In this document: one piece after another, positions 25,221 to 34,178 of the stretch
Layout of the letters: each line of letters opens with the position of its first letter
How positions within the stretch are numbered: position 1 is the first letter of the stretch
From: an uncultured bacterium
GTDB lineage: Bacteria; Bacillota_I; Bacilli_A; RF39; UBA660
Length of the DNA stretch: 44,031 nucleotides
Assembly (NCBI GenBank): GCA_949291455.1
Contig: CASEVQ010000011.1
Location: 1-44,031, forward strand
Direction: 5' to 3'
The notes under the pieces: model-generated
Databases searched by the model: none
Told to the model about the DNA's origin: nothing
Seen by the model: the letters and a program-made list of their open reading frames with translations, nothing else
Made by a program: the position numbers and the translations under genes

Positions 25221-26660
25221 ATGGAAATAGATAGTCGTTTATCTGAATTTCAAGTAAATGTTGGTAGCAAATTAAGCTTGATAGAAAATGAGAAAACTAA
25301 TCTTTTAAATGATATTTCTACATTAAAAAGTATAAATTCAACAATTAGTGATAATTTGTTTTCATCATTTAAAGGTGAAGCAGGTGATTCTATAAAGCCT
25401 GAAATAGAATATATAAATCAAACGGTATCCAAAGTTCAAGAAAGCCTTGAGACGGAATTGGCAACGGCAATATCTAGTGCTAGTGAATTAAATAGTGGCA
25501 TAGATGAATTAAAACAGTTTATCGATGAGTACAATAGTGCTAGAAGTAGATATAATAGTTTAAAAAATGATGAAAGTAATAAATCTCAAAAGTCTATGGC
25601 GTATAATAGTATGACAATTATCAGCAATAATTTTAATATTAAGCAAACAGAATTATTACAAAGATTTGATGAATTGAAAAGTTTAGATAGTAGTTTAACA
25701 ATTTTAGAACAATATGGTAAAACTGATTCTTCAACATCGTTTGCTAATGGAGAATTTACTGCTAAATATAATGGTAATATTAAATTTTCTAGTATTTATT
25801 ATGAAAGTGATGGGGTTATATATCAAAAAATAATTCCAATATGTAATAATGGAACAGCATATGTTCCTGATACGCAATTTGTAATTGTATATGATAAGGA
25901 TAATCTTTTAGCTGCTGATATTAATGCTGGACAAAGTGCTATTTCTTTTTTGGAAGGAAAAATGAATGGAACTATAACAAATCAGTATTTGTGGGACTAT
26001 TGTTATAATTCTTACGATAATTCAACATCTTTAGCAATTTCAAAAGTCATGAATCAAATACTAAAAGATACTTATAAAGCCAATAATGCTAGTAGCGTTT
26101 CAGATTATGCTGGACTTTCTGCTATGGTAGCAACTACTTCATTATTACATTTTGGGTATAGTGGAAATACTGCAGAGAAAACGTATGGCTATGAACAAGT
26201 TTTGGAAAGTGGTGGAGATTTGGACTGTATAGGTTTTGTTAGATGGTGTTATAGTCAGGGACTTTATAATACTGGTATCGTTAAAGCAGGCCAAAATGCT
26301 GAAGATTATTATGGGCAAGGGACTTCTATGACTCCCTTAAACTTGTTAAGTTATCATTCATATGATTTAAGTAAAATGAGTATTGATGAAAAAATGAATA
26401 TTGAAGTTGGTTCTGTTTTATCAAAACCAACTGATGGTAACTATCATGTTGGCATTGTCATAGGACATACAACTCTTAGTGATGGTAATCCTGCAATTAT
26501 AGTGGCTCAGTCAAGTAGTACTTCTCTTGGAACAAATACCAGAGTTTATTCTTTAGATTCTTTGGGAAAAGATGGTGAATGGAAAGGAGTATCTACGACT
26601 GATTTAATGTCAGCACGTGTTATGTATGGATCTACAGCATCGACACGTGTTAGTGGTTAA
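25221..26660 (+). CDS. WXG100/LXG-like protein with C-terminal NlpC/P60-like domain
   Basis: A 479-aa protein without signal peptide or membrane helix. Residues 1-165 are almost wholly alpha-helical and low in Cys. They contain F50-K-G52 followed by EAGDSIKPEI, which fits the W-x-G turn of WXG100/LXG proteins with Phe in place of Trp. Residues 175-230 look like a small beta domain. The C-terminal domain (about 255-470) has NlpC/P60-type cysteine peptidase features: GGDLDC(336)IGFVRWCY for the nucleophile, YH(409)VGIVIGHT for the histidine and IIVAQ(430)SSS for a third polar residue. A peptidoglycan-cleaving or other amide-cleaving type VII secretion substrate is the inference. GGGGTG precedes the ATG, and it sits alone between pheT and ruvA, with no immunity or EssC/YukAB gene nearby. 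Confidence 0.78.
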   Translation: MEIDSRLSEFQVNVGSKLSLIENEKTNLLNDISTLKSINSTISDNLFSSFKGEAGDSIKPEIEYINQTVSKVQESLETELATAISSASELNSGIDELKQFIDEYNSARSRYNSLKNDESNKSQKSMAYNSMTIISNNFNIKQTELLQRFDELKSLDSSLTILEQYGKTDSSTSFANGEFTAKYNGNIKFSSIYYESDGVIYQKIIPICNNGTAYVPDTQFVIVYDKDNLLAADINAGQSAISFLEGKMNGTITNQYLWDYCYNSYDNSTSLAISKVMNQILKDTYKANNASSVSDYAGLSAMVATTSLLHFGYSGNTAEKTYGYEQVLESGGDLDCIGFVRWCYSQGLYNTGIVKAGQNAEDYYGQGTSMTPLNLLSYHSYDLSKMSIDEKMNIEVGSVLSKPTDGNYHVGIVIGHTTLSDGNPAIIVAQSSSTSLGTNTRVYSLDSLGKDGEWKGVSTTDLMSARVMYGSTASTRVSG

Positions 26661-26669
26661 TTAAACTTT

Positions 26670-26705
26670 AGATATTTATAATTTATTTATAAATATCTTT
26701 TTCTT
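26670..26705 (+). terminator. Intrinsic terminator after the WXG-like gene
   Basis: AGATATTTATAA (26670-26681) pairs with TTATAAATATCT (26687-26698), followed by TTTTTCTTTTT. The 12-bp stem is perfect. Confidence 0.8.
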
Positions 26706-26717
26706 TTTAATGATTAG

Positions 26718-26746
26718 TTGAAAACATTTGTTTGATTTGTTATAAT
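26718..26746 (+). promoter_or_regulatory. Promoter of the ruvAB operon
   Basis: TTGAAA at 26718-26723, a 17-nt spacer and TATAAT at 26741-26746, just ahead of the ruvA ribosome binding site. Confidence 0.8.
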
Positions 26747-26762
26747 TATTTTGGAGGAATTT

Positions 26763-27320
26763 ATGTATAATTATATTATTGGAAAAATAACGGAAATAAC
26801 AGGTACTTATATAGTACTTGATAATAATGGTATAGGTTTTTTAATATATACTCCTAATCCATATGCTTTTAATGAAAATAGTGAATATAAAGTATATATA
26901 TATCAGCAGGTAAAAGAAGATGAAGAATGTTTATTTGGTTTTAAAACTATAGAAGAAAAAAGCTTGTTTTTAAAGCTAATTTCAGTAAAAGGTTTAGGTC
27001 CTAAAATGGCGTTACCAATACTTGCTACAGGAAGTGTTTTAGGAGTTATTGATGCAATTGAAAGGGAAAATCTTTTATATTTAAAAAAATTTCCTAAAAT
27101 AGGTGATAAAGTAGCTAAACAGATGATTCTTGATTTAAAAGGAAAATTAGGAAATATCGATGCAGTTGAATCGAATGAAAATAATTATGACGAATTGATA
27201 GAAGTTCTTAAAGGGCTTGGTTATAAAGAAAAAGAATTTAAAGCAGTTATTCCAAAAATTGATAATAGTCTTTCAATTGAAGAACAAGTAAAAGAAACTT
27301 TAAAATTATTGCTAAAGTAA
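26763..27320 (+). CDS. ruvA: Holliday junction branch-migration protein RuvA
   Basis: Binds Holliday junctions and loads RuvB. The 185 aa match the family: an N-terminal OB fold (IIGKITEITGTYIVLDNNGIGF), two helix-hairpin-helix motifs (VKGLGPKMALPIL near 75 and FPKIGDKVAKQMILDLKGK near 110) and a short C-terminal RuvB-binding domain (about 140-185, LIEVLKGLGYKEKE). GGAGG at 26753-26757 sets the start at ATG 26763; the ATG at 26751 overlaps that site. ruvB follows after 51 nt, starting what looks like a run of co-directed genes to 31698. Confidence 0.97.
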   Translation: MYNYIIGKITEITGTYIVLDNNGIGFLIYTPNPYAFNENSEYKVYIYQQVKEDEECLFGFKTIEEKSLFLKLISVKGLGPKMALPILATGSVLGVIDAIERENLLYLKKFPKIGDKVAKQMILDLKGKLGNIDAVESNENNYDELIEVLKGLGYKEKEFKAVIPKIDNSLSIEEQVKETLKLLLK

Positions 27321-27371
27321 TTACCAGTAATTTTATTTTTATGTATTATAATAATTAATGGAGGTAATATT

Positions 27372-28382
27372 ATGAACAAAAATGAAATTTTTAAAGATGA
27401 AGAAATTAATGATGATATTGCTTTAGAGAATATAAGGCCAGAAACTTTAGATGAGTATATAGGGCAAAAGGATGTAAAAGATAATATTAAAGTATTTATT
27501 GAATCTGCAAAGCTTAGAAATGAAAGTTTAGATCATGTTCTTTTATATGGTCCACCAGGTTTAGGAAAAACGACACTTGCACATATTATTGCTAATGAGC
27601 TTGGCAGTAATATAAAAATGGCTAGTGGTCCTAGTATTGAGAAGTCTGGTGATTTAGCAGCTATTCTTTCATCACTTGAGCCAGGTGATGTATTGTTTAT
27701 TGATGAAATTCATAGAATACCATCTTTTGTTGAAGAAATATTGTATTCGGCAATGGAAGATTTTGTCCTAGATATAATAATTGGAAATGAAGGAAATTCT
27801 CGAAATATTAGAATAAATTTACCCCCATTCACATTGGTTGGTGCAACGACTAGAGCAGGTGATTTAACAGCACCTCTTCGCGATAGATTTGGAATAGTAG
27901 CAAAAATGCAATATTATACTCCTGAAGATTTAAATTTAATTGTAAAGAGAACAGCACGAGTGTTGGAATCTCCGATAACAGATGAAGCAGCTTTTGAATT
28001 AGCATCAAGAAGTAGAGGAACTCCAAGAATTGCCAATAGAATGTTTAAAAGAGTAAGAGATTTTGCTATTGTTGATGGCAAAGACGTAATAGATTTAGAT
28101 GTTACTAAACTTGCTCTTGAAAGATTAAAAGTTGATAGTATGGGATTAGATGATGTGGATTATCAATTATTAAAAACAATAGTTGAAAAATTTAATGGTG
28201 GTCCTGTTGGTGTTGAATCAATTGCTAGTGTTATTGGAGAAGAAGTTACAACAATTGAAGATGTTTATGAACCTTATCTTTTGCAAACAGGACTTTTAAA
28301 AAGAACGTCTCGTGGTAGAATGGTTACCGATAAAGGTTATAAGCATTTGAATATATCACATCAAAATAGTTTATTTGATTAG
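27372..28382 (+). CDS. ruvB: Holliday junction branch-migration helicase RuvB
   Basis: The AAA+ motor of RuvAB. The 336 aa include the typical lead [11 protein letters not shown], Walker [13 protein letters not shown] (near residue 60), Walker B LFIDEIHR (near 113), sensor 1 [10 protein letters not shown], the arginine finger in LRDRFG, sensor 2 RGTPRIANR and a C-terminal winged helix ([15 protein letters not shown] to [16 protein letters not shown]). AATGGAGGTAA precedes the ATG. No ruvC is present, as expected in Bacillota, where RecU takes its place. Confidence 0.98.
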   Translation: MNKNEIFKDEEINDDIALENIRPETLDEYIGQKDVKDNIKVFIESAKLRNESLDHVLLYGPPGLGKTTLAHIIANELGSNIKMASGPSIEKSGDLAAILSSLEPGDVLFIDEIHRIPSFVEEILYSAMEDFVLDIIIGNEGNSRNIRINLPPFTLVGATTRAGDLTAPLRDRFGIVAKMQYYTPEDLNLIVKRTARVLESPITDEAAFELASRSRGTPRIANRMFKRVRDFAIVDGKDVIDLDVTKLALERLKVDSMGLDDVDYQLLKTIVEKFNGGPVGVESIASVIGEEVTTIEDVYEPYLLQTGLLKRTSRGRMVTDKGYKHLNISHQNSLFD

Positions 28383-28397
28383 AAAAGAGAAAAGATT

Positions 28398-28814
28398 ATG
28401 GAAAATATGGATGAATTAACAAAACATTTAATGAGTGTTGCAATGTTTTCTTTAAAATATCAAGAAGCGTTAAATTTAGATGAAAAGAAAATATCAAATA
28501 CATTAGGAATAATATTTAGAAGAAATCAAAATCAAATTAAAAATTTTACTGCTCAAGAGTTGGCTCTCGTTACAGTGTTTTTATCTAATATAAATGAACA
28601 ATATTTTTCTGATTATTTGAAATTATTTAATAAAAATGTTGTTGAATATGCTATAAAAAATGCTAAGAGTATAGAAGAACAAATAGCTTTTTTAAATAGC
28701 ATTGAATATTTTTCATTGACATTTTATAGAGATTTTAGTAGTATATCTGATATTATTGATATAGTTAAAAATTTTGATATATCATTATTTATAAAAATAG
28801 TGTGTGGTGATTAA
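28398..28814 (+). CDS. Small helical protein of unknown function
   Basis: I do not recognise this 138-aa protein. It is predicted to be mostly alpha-helical and has no signal peptide or membrane segment. The ribosome binding site is weak (AAAAGAGAAAAG), which suggests translation coupled to ruvB, whose stop is 15 nt upstream. The next unknown gene starts one base after its stop (TAA-T-ATG). Such tight spacing argues that the two unknowns are made together. The position between ruvB and queA is the only clue to role and is weak. Confidence 0.72.
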   Translation: MENMDELTKHLMSVAMFSLKYQEALNLDEKKISNTLGIIFRRNQNQIKNFTAQELALVTVFLSNINEQYFSDYLKLFNKNVVEYAIKNAKSIEEQIAFLNSIEYFSLTFYRDFSSISDIIDIVKNFDISLFIKIVCGD

Positions 28815-28815
28815 T

Positions 28816-29436
28816 ATGTTGTCATTTAGTAATAAAACAAAATATGAGGAATTTGTTAGAACAATTGGTAATGGAATGAGATCTGATACCTTTGAGTTTT
28901 ATTCCGGGTTTGTTCATGAAAGAGGCTTCTATTATTTAGTTGCATGTCAAAATAAAGAAATGCAAGAAAAAATTATGGAAGTATTGAAAACAGTAGATAA
29001 AGATTTAAATTTTGCTAAAGAAAAAGATGGAATGTATAGAAAATTAACTTATTTTTTAAAAGCTGGAATATTTTTCGGAGAACATACTGATTATGCAGAG
29101 CTACTTTCTCCAAAAGCTATTGCTACTTTTTTAACGGAAACTTATCTTGCAATGGATGAAGATGATAGTAAATATATAACTTTGTTAGCAGATAATGATA
29201 TGCTTTTATATTTGCGAGATAATTATGCTAATCCAGAAAAGGTTTTATTGGCTATGGAACAGCATTATGATAATAATCCTTTTGATGTAGAAAATAAAGA
29301 TAAAGCAAAAGAATTTCGGGCAAATGAAATAGAAAGATTAAAAGCAGATGAAAAAGAATTTTTTAGTGATGTTAAAACTATTGACCAGTTATATTATGAA
29401 TCAATACAAGAGAAAGAAAGTGTATGTAAAAAATGA
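28816..29436 (+). CDS. Cytoplasmic protein of unknown function
   Basis: A 206-aa soluble protein I cannot assign. The first ~80 residues have mixed alpha/beta character with several aromatic patches ([19 protein letters not shown]). The rest is helical and acidic, ending in a charged tail. The start is ATG 28816 with GGTGAT at 28806-28811; the GTG at 28804 falls inside the preceding gene. It lies one base after the 138-aa unknown, and its stop overlaps the queA start (ATGA). The tight spacing on both sides implies an operonic role alongside ruvB or queA, but the sequence shows no catalytic motif. Confidence 0.75.
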   Translation: MLSFSNKTKYEEFVRTIGNGMRSDTFEFYSGFVHERGFYYLVACQNKEMQEKIMEVLKTVDKDLNFAKEKDGMYRKLTYFLKAGIFFGEHTDYAELLSPKAIATFLTETYLAMDEDDSKYITLLADNDMLLYLRDNYANPEKVLLAMEQHYDNNPFDVENKDKAKEFRANEIERLKADEKEFFSDVKTIDQLYYESIQEKESVCKK

Positions 29437-30470
29437 AGTTAGATGATTTTGACTATGTATTACCGGAGGAATTAATTGCTCAAACACCACTTGTAGATAG
29501 ATCTGCTTCAAAACTTTTAGTTCTTAATAAAAATGATGGTTCAATAGAACATAAATGTTTTAAAGACATTATTAATTTCTTCGATGAAGGAGATTCAATT
29601 GTACTTAATGATACTAAAGTGATACCTGCTCGATTAATTGGTGAAAAAGAAGACACTTCTGCTATTATAGAAGTATTACTTTTAAGAAATATCGAAAATG
29701 ATTTATGGGAGGCTTTAACTAAGCCAGCTAAAAGAGTAAAAATTGGTACAGTTGTTTCATTTGGTAATGGATTATTAAAAGCTAGATGTGTAAATGTAAA
29801 AGAAGAAGGAATACGAATCTTTAAACTTATTTATGAAGGCATACTTTATGAATTATTAGATAAACTTGGGACAATGCCACTTCCACCTTATATCCATGAA
29901 AAGTTAGAAGATCAAAATAGGTATCAGACCATATATGCTAAAAATTTAGGTAGTGCGGCGGCACCAACAGCAGGTTTGCATTTTACTGAAGAAATATTAA
30001 ATAAATTAAAAGAAAAAAAAGTTAACATCGTATATGTTACATTGCATGTTGGTCTTGGAACATTTAGACCAGTTAATACAGAAAATATTTTAGAACACCA
30101 TATGCATAGTGAATATTATGAGTTAAAAGAAGATGCTGTAGATATCTTAAATAAAACGAAAAAAAATAATAAAAAAATTGTTGTTGTTGGAACTACTTCT
30201 GTAAGAGTTTTAGAGACAGTAATGAGTAAGTATGGTAAATTAATGCCATGCAGTGGCTTTACAGATATTTTTATATATCCAGGTTATGAATTTAAAATAG
30301 TTGATAATTTAATTACAAATTTTCATTTACCTAAATCTACTTTAGTTATGTTAGTTAGTGCTTTAGCAGGTAGAGAAAATATCTTGAATGCATATAAAGT
30401 TGCAATAGAAAAAAAATATCGTTTCTTTTCGTTTGGTGATAGTATGTTTATAATTAATAAAAAAAAATAA
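29433..30470 (+). CDS. queA: S-adenosylmethionine:tRNA ribosyltransferase-isomerase
   Basis: Transfers and isomerises the ribosyl part of SAM onto preQ1 at position 34 of tRNA to make epoxyqueuosine. The 345 aa contain the family blocks: [13 protein letters not shown] and RSASKLLVL at the start, [23 protein letters not shown], the [14 protein letters not shown] segment near residue 175, [19 protein letters not shown] and [17 protein letters not shown] near the end. It starts in an ATGA overlap with the preceding gene. tgt, its usual partner, is not in this window. In Bacillota queA often sits near ruvAB, as here. Confidence 0.97.
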   Translation: MKLDDFDYVLPEELIAQTPLVDRSASKLLVLNKNDGSIEHKCFKDIINFFDEGDSIVLNDTKVIPARLIGEKEDTSAIIEVLLLRNIENDLWEALTKPAKRVKIGTVVSFGNGLLKARCVNVKEEGIRIFKLIYEGILYELLDKLGTMPLPPYIHEKLEDQNRYQTIYAKNLGSAAAPTAGLHFTEEILNKLKEKKVNIVYVTLHVGLGTFRPVNTENILEHHMHSEYYELKEDAVDILNKTKKNNKKIVVVGTTSVRVLETVMSKYGKLMPCSGFTDIFIYPGYEFKIVDNLITNFHLPKSTLVMLVSALAGRENILNAYKVAIEKKYRFFSFGDSMFIINKKK

Positions 30471-30510
30471 TAAAAAAATAAGACAAGCATATAGTTTATT
30501 GGTGATAATT

Positions 30511-31698
30511 ATGAAAAAAATAATATTAATAGCTATAGTACTTGTTTTTCTTTTTTTTACATTTATGATTATAGGAGCAAAAGCAACAGAAAATGGTAGA
30601 GTTTCTAATGTTGATGAGACAAGAGCTGTTTATTTTTCTTATATTGAATTTAATTCTTATATTAAAGGAAAAAAAAGTGAAGAAAGTAAGAATAATATAA
30701 AAAATATTTTGGATAATATTAAAAACATGAATTTAAATACAATTATTGTTCATGTTAGGCCTTTTGCTGATTCAATATATAAATCAAAATATTATCCAAT
30801 AAGTGATACGGTTTTAAATGATAATAATCAAGTACCAGATTACGATATTTTAAACTTTTTTATTACAGAAGCACATTCGCGTAATTTAAAGATAGAAGCT
30901 TGGATAAATCCTTTTAGAATAAGTAATGATACAAAATTAGATAATATTTCTGTCGATAGCATATATTATAAATTTATAAATAGTAGTGATGCAATGATTA
31001 TCAATGATAAAGGAATTTATTTAAATCCTGCTAGTGTTGAAGTAAGGAGTCTTATAATTGATGGTATAAAAGAAATTGTAACAAATTATGATATTGATGG
31101 TATTCATTTTGATGATTATTTCTATCCAAATGAATCTATAGATTTAAAATCATATGATGAATATATAAAAAATGGTGGTACTATGTCACTTAACGAATAT
31201 AGATTAAATAATATAAGTATTTTAATAAAAGATACTTATTCCAGTATTAAAAATATAAAATCAGATGTTAAATTTGGAATAGCACCTGAAGGAAATATTG
31301 AGAACAACTATGATAAAAGCTTTTTAGATATAAATAAAATTCTTAGTAATGAGGGATATATTGACTATATAATGCCACAATTATATTTTGGTTTTGAAAA
31401 TGAAACAAAGCCTTTTATTGATACTATTAATATTTGGAATTCTTTAATAGAAGTTGATAGTATTGATTTAATACCAGCTTTAGCATTTTATAAGATTGGA
31501 ACAGTAGATACATACGCTTTGAGTGGAAAAAATGAATGGATAGAAAATAGTGATATAATAAAAAAACAGATCGTTATAAGTAGAAATGTTAGTAATTATG
31601 ATGGCTTTTCTTTATTTAGATATGATTATATTTTTAATAAAGACAAATTAAATGAAAATATTGAGAAAGAAATTATGGGTTTAAAAGAAGTATTATAA
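30511..31698 (+). CDS. Exported GHL10/DUF187-type glycoside hydrolase-like protein
   Basis: A 395-aa exported protein with a hydrophobic signal or anchor at about residues 3-24 and a TIM-barrel domain afterwards. The sequence fits the glycosyl-hydrolase-like 10 (YngK/DUF187) family: TRAVYFSYIEFNSY at the start, NTIIVHVRPFADSIYKSKYYP, IEAWINPFR, LNPASVEVRSLIIDGI, the acidic strand GIHFDDYFYP and DYIMPQLYFGFE. The DD in HFDDYF is where such enzymes carry an acidic catalytic residue. ATG 30511 follows GGTGAT; upstream in-frame TTG and GTG codons are rejected because they overlap that site. It lies 40 nt after queA. The substrate, probably a cell-wall or host glycan, is not determined. Confidence 0.85.
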   Translation: MKKIILIAIVLVFLFFTFMIIGAKATENGRVSNVDETRAVYFSYIEFNSYIKGKKSEESKNNIKNILDNIKNMNLNTIIVHVRPFADSIYKSKYYPISDTVLNDNNQVPDYDILNFFITEAHSRNLKIEAWINPFRISNDTKLDNISVDSIYYKFINSSDAMIINDKGIYLNPASVEVRSLIIDGIKEIVTNYDIDGIHFDDYFYPNESIDLKSYDEYIKNGGTMSLNEYRLNNISILIKDTYSSIKNIKSDVKFGIAPEGNIENNYDKSFLDINKILSNEGYIDYIMPQLYFGFENETKPFIDTINIWNSLIEVDSIDLIPALAFYKIGTVDTYALSGKNEWIENSDIIKKQIVISRNVSNYDGFSLFRYDYIFNKDKLNENIEKEIMGLKEVL

Positions 31699-31769
31699 TT
31701 CATAATTTTTTTTAATTATGTAAGTAAATTTTAATTTAATATGTTAAAATATTGCTAGGATGTGGTTAG

Positions 31770-34178
31770 ATGAATTTTCTTGAAAATATTAAAGAAGAAA
31801 CTTTACTTGTAATTCCTTATAGTATTAAAGATAAAATTTTAAATGAAATAAATAAAGCTAATCATTTGATTAATGTAAAATTAATTACTTTAGAACAGAT
31901 GAAAAAAAATGTTTATTTTGATTATGATGAAAGGGCAATTCTTTATTTAATTCATAATTATAATTATCAATATGAAGTAGCTAAAAATTATATTGATAAT
32001 ATGTATTATATTGAAGATAAAAACTATAGCTCTTTAAAATTAAACCAATTATTAAATTTAAAAAAGGAATTAGATTATAATAAACTTTTAATTTATAATG
32101 AAGGTTTTAAACAATATTATCAAAATAAAAAAATAATTGTGTTTGGCTATGATGAAATAGACAAATTTAACAAAAATATGTTAAACAAATTTACTAATGT
32201 CCAAATAACTCCAAAAAATAATAATAACTTTATTAAAAAAGTTTATGAATTTAATACTTTGGAAGAAGAAGTTATATTTGTCTCTAAAAGAATAATAGAT
32301 TTAATAGAACAGAAAGTTAGTTTGAATAAGATATTTTTAGTAAATGTATCTAGTGAATATAATAATGAAATTATAAAAATATTTAATATGCATAAAATAC
32401 CGATAGATTTAATAAATATTTCTAGTATTGCTACTATTCCTATGGTTAAAAATATTATAAGTTATTTAAAAAATAGTGAATCTTTTATAGATACTATTAA
32501 TATGATAAAAGAAAATTTTGATTTAAAAGATGAAAGCATATATTCAATTTATATAACAATTTTAAATTTGTTTAATAAGTATAATTTTTTAGATTATTCA
32601 TTTGAAGATAAAATTTCAGCTATAGAATATGAAATCAATAAGATATATCTTAAGCCTAAAATTAATACTAATTGTGTTCAATTAACTAATTTAATTGATA
32701 ATTATTTTTATGATGATGAACATGTATTTTTATTAGGTTTTAATCAAAGTAGTGTTCCTTTTATATATAAAGATGAAGATTTTATAAGTGATATTATTAA
32801 AGATGAAGTATGTATTGAAAAATCTAATGAATTAAATGAGCTTGAAAGAATTAAAACAATAAATGCTATTAATTCAATTAGAAATATAGTAATAACTTAT
32901 AAGCTACATTGTTTAGATTTAGAATATTATCCATCTGATTTAATTGATAATAAAACTTTTATAAAAGAAAATGTAGAAATTAATTATTTGAAAAGTTATT
33001 CAAAAGTTTTAACTAGTATTAAGTTAGCAGAAATGATAGATGATTTAATTAAGTATGACAAGAAAAATGAATTATTACCTATATATTTTAATACAATAGA
33101 TATACCATATTTAAAATATGATAATAGTTTTAAATCGATTAATAAAGACAATTTAATTAAGTATATTAATAATTCATTAGTTTTATCTTATACTAGTCTT
33201 GATTCTTTTTATAAATGTCAGTTTAGATATTATTTAGATAATATTTTAAAGTTAAATAAATATGAAGAAACTTTTAATACTATTGTTGGTTCGTTGTTTC
33301 ATTATGTTTTATCAAAAGTTTATAATAAAGATTTTGATTTAGATAAAGTTTATGATCATTATTTAAAAGATAAAACATTTACATCTAAAGAGCATTTTTT
33401 CTTAAACAAATTAAAAAAAGAATTAAAAATAGTGTGTAATCAATTAAAAAAGTTTAGTTTAGCTACAGGGCTTACTAATGTTTTTTTAGAAAAAAATATA
33501 TCTATTGATAAATCAACTTCTATTAATGTTCTATTTAAAGGAATTGTCGATAAGATTATGTATAAAGAATATGATGGGCAAACTTTAATTTCTATTATTG
33601 ATTATAAGACAGGATCTACTGAAATAGATATTCTTAATTTGCCATATGGTATTGGAATGCAATTAGTAATTTATCTTTATTTAATAAGTAAAAGTAATAT
33701 TTTTGAAAAATATACTTTTGTTGGTTTTTATTTACAAAGAATATTAAGTGGTGAAGTCAATATAGAAGAAGGGAAAAGCTATTTAGATATTAAATATAGT
33801 AATTTAAAATTTTATGGGTATTCTACTAAAGATACTTTATCCTTAGAAAGATTTGATCCTACTTATGAAAATAGTCAGTATATAAAAGGAATGAAATATG
33901 GTAAAAATGGATTTTATCATTATTCGAAAGTAATTGATAATGATACTATGAATAAATTAATAGATATTGTAGATAAAAAAATAGATTATGCTCGTGATAA
34001 TATTTTAAATGGTAATTTTGCTATAAATCCTAAAGCGTTTATTAATGATAAAGAAGTAATAGGTTGTAAATATTGTAATTACAAAGATATTTGCTTTAGA
34101 AAAAACGATGATATAGTTAATTTGAAAAAATATAGTGATTTAAGTTTTTTAAATGAAGAAGGTGATGAAAGTGCCTAA
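31770..34178 (+). CDS. addB: AddB/RexB-like exonuclease subunit, reduced form
   Basis: Subunit of the AddAB helicase-nuclease that processes double-strand breaks for RecA. The C-terminal half has the AddB nuclease (GIVDKI, then IIDYKTGS) framed by the four cysteines that hold the [4Fe-4S] cluster: one in FYKCQFRYY and three in CKYCNYKDIC, with the exact C-x2-C-x5-C spacing. The protein is only 802 aa against roughly 1150 for Bacillus AddB. The N-terminus has no Walker A motif and much of the helicase-like part is missing or strongly diverged. It overlaps addA by a few bases. Gene order and the cysteine signature make the assignment firm despite low similarity. Confidence 0.9.
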   Translation: MNFLENIKEETLLVIPYSIKDKILNEINKANHLINVKLITLEQMKKNVYFDYDERAILYLIHNYNYQYEVAKNYIDNMYYIEDKNYSSLKLNQLLNLKKELDYNKLLIYNEGFKQYYQNKKIIVFGYDEIDKFNKNMLNKFTNVQITPKNNNNFIKKVYEFNTLEEEVIFVSKRIIDLIEQKVSLNKIFLVNVSSEYNNEIIKIFNMHKIPIDLINISSIATIPMVKNIISYLKNSESFIDTINMIKENFDLKDESIYSIYITILNLFNKYNFLDYSFEDKISAIEYEINKIYLKPKINTNCVQLTNLIDNYFYDDEHVFLLGFNQSSVPFIYKDEDFISDIIKDEVCIEKSNELNELERIKTINAINSIRNIVITYKLHCLDLEYYPSDLIDNKTFIKENVEINYLKSYSKVLTSIKLAEMIDDLIKYDKKNELLPIYFNTIDIPYLKYDNSFKSINKDNLIKYINNSLVLSYTSLDSFYKCQFRYYLDNILKLNKYEETFNTIVGSLFHYVLSKVYNKDFDLDKVYDHYLKDKTFTSKEHFFLNKLKKELKIVCNQLKKFSLATGLTNVFLEKNISIDKSTSINVLFKGIVDKIMYKEYDGQTLISIIDYKTGSTEIDILNLPYGIGMQLVIYLYLISKSNIFEKYTFVGFYLQRILSGEVNIEEGKSYLDIKYSNLKFYGYSTKDTLSLERFDPTYENSQYIKGMKYGKNGFYHYSKVIDNDTMNKLIDIVDKKIDYARDNILNGNFAINPKAFINDKEVIGCKYCNYKDICFRKNDDIVNLKKYSDLSFLNEEGDESA

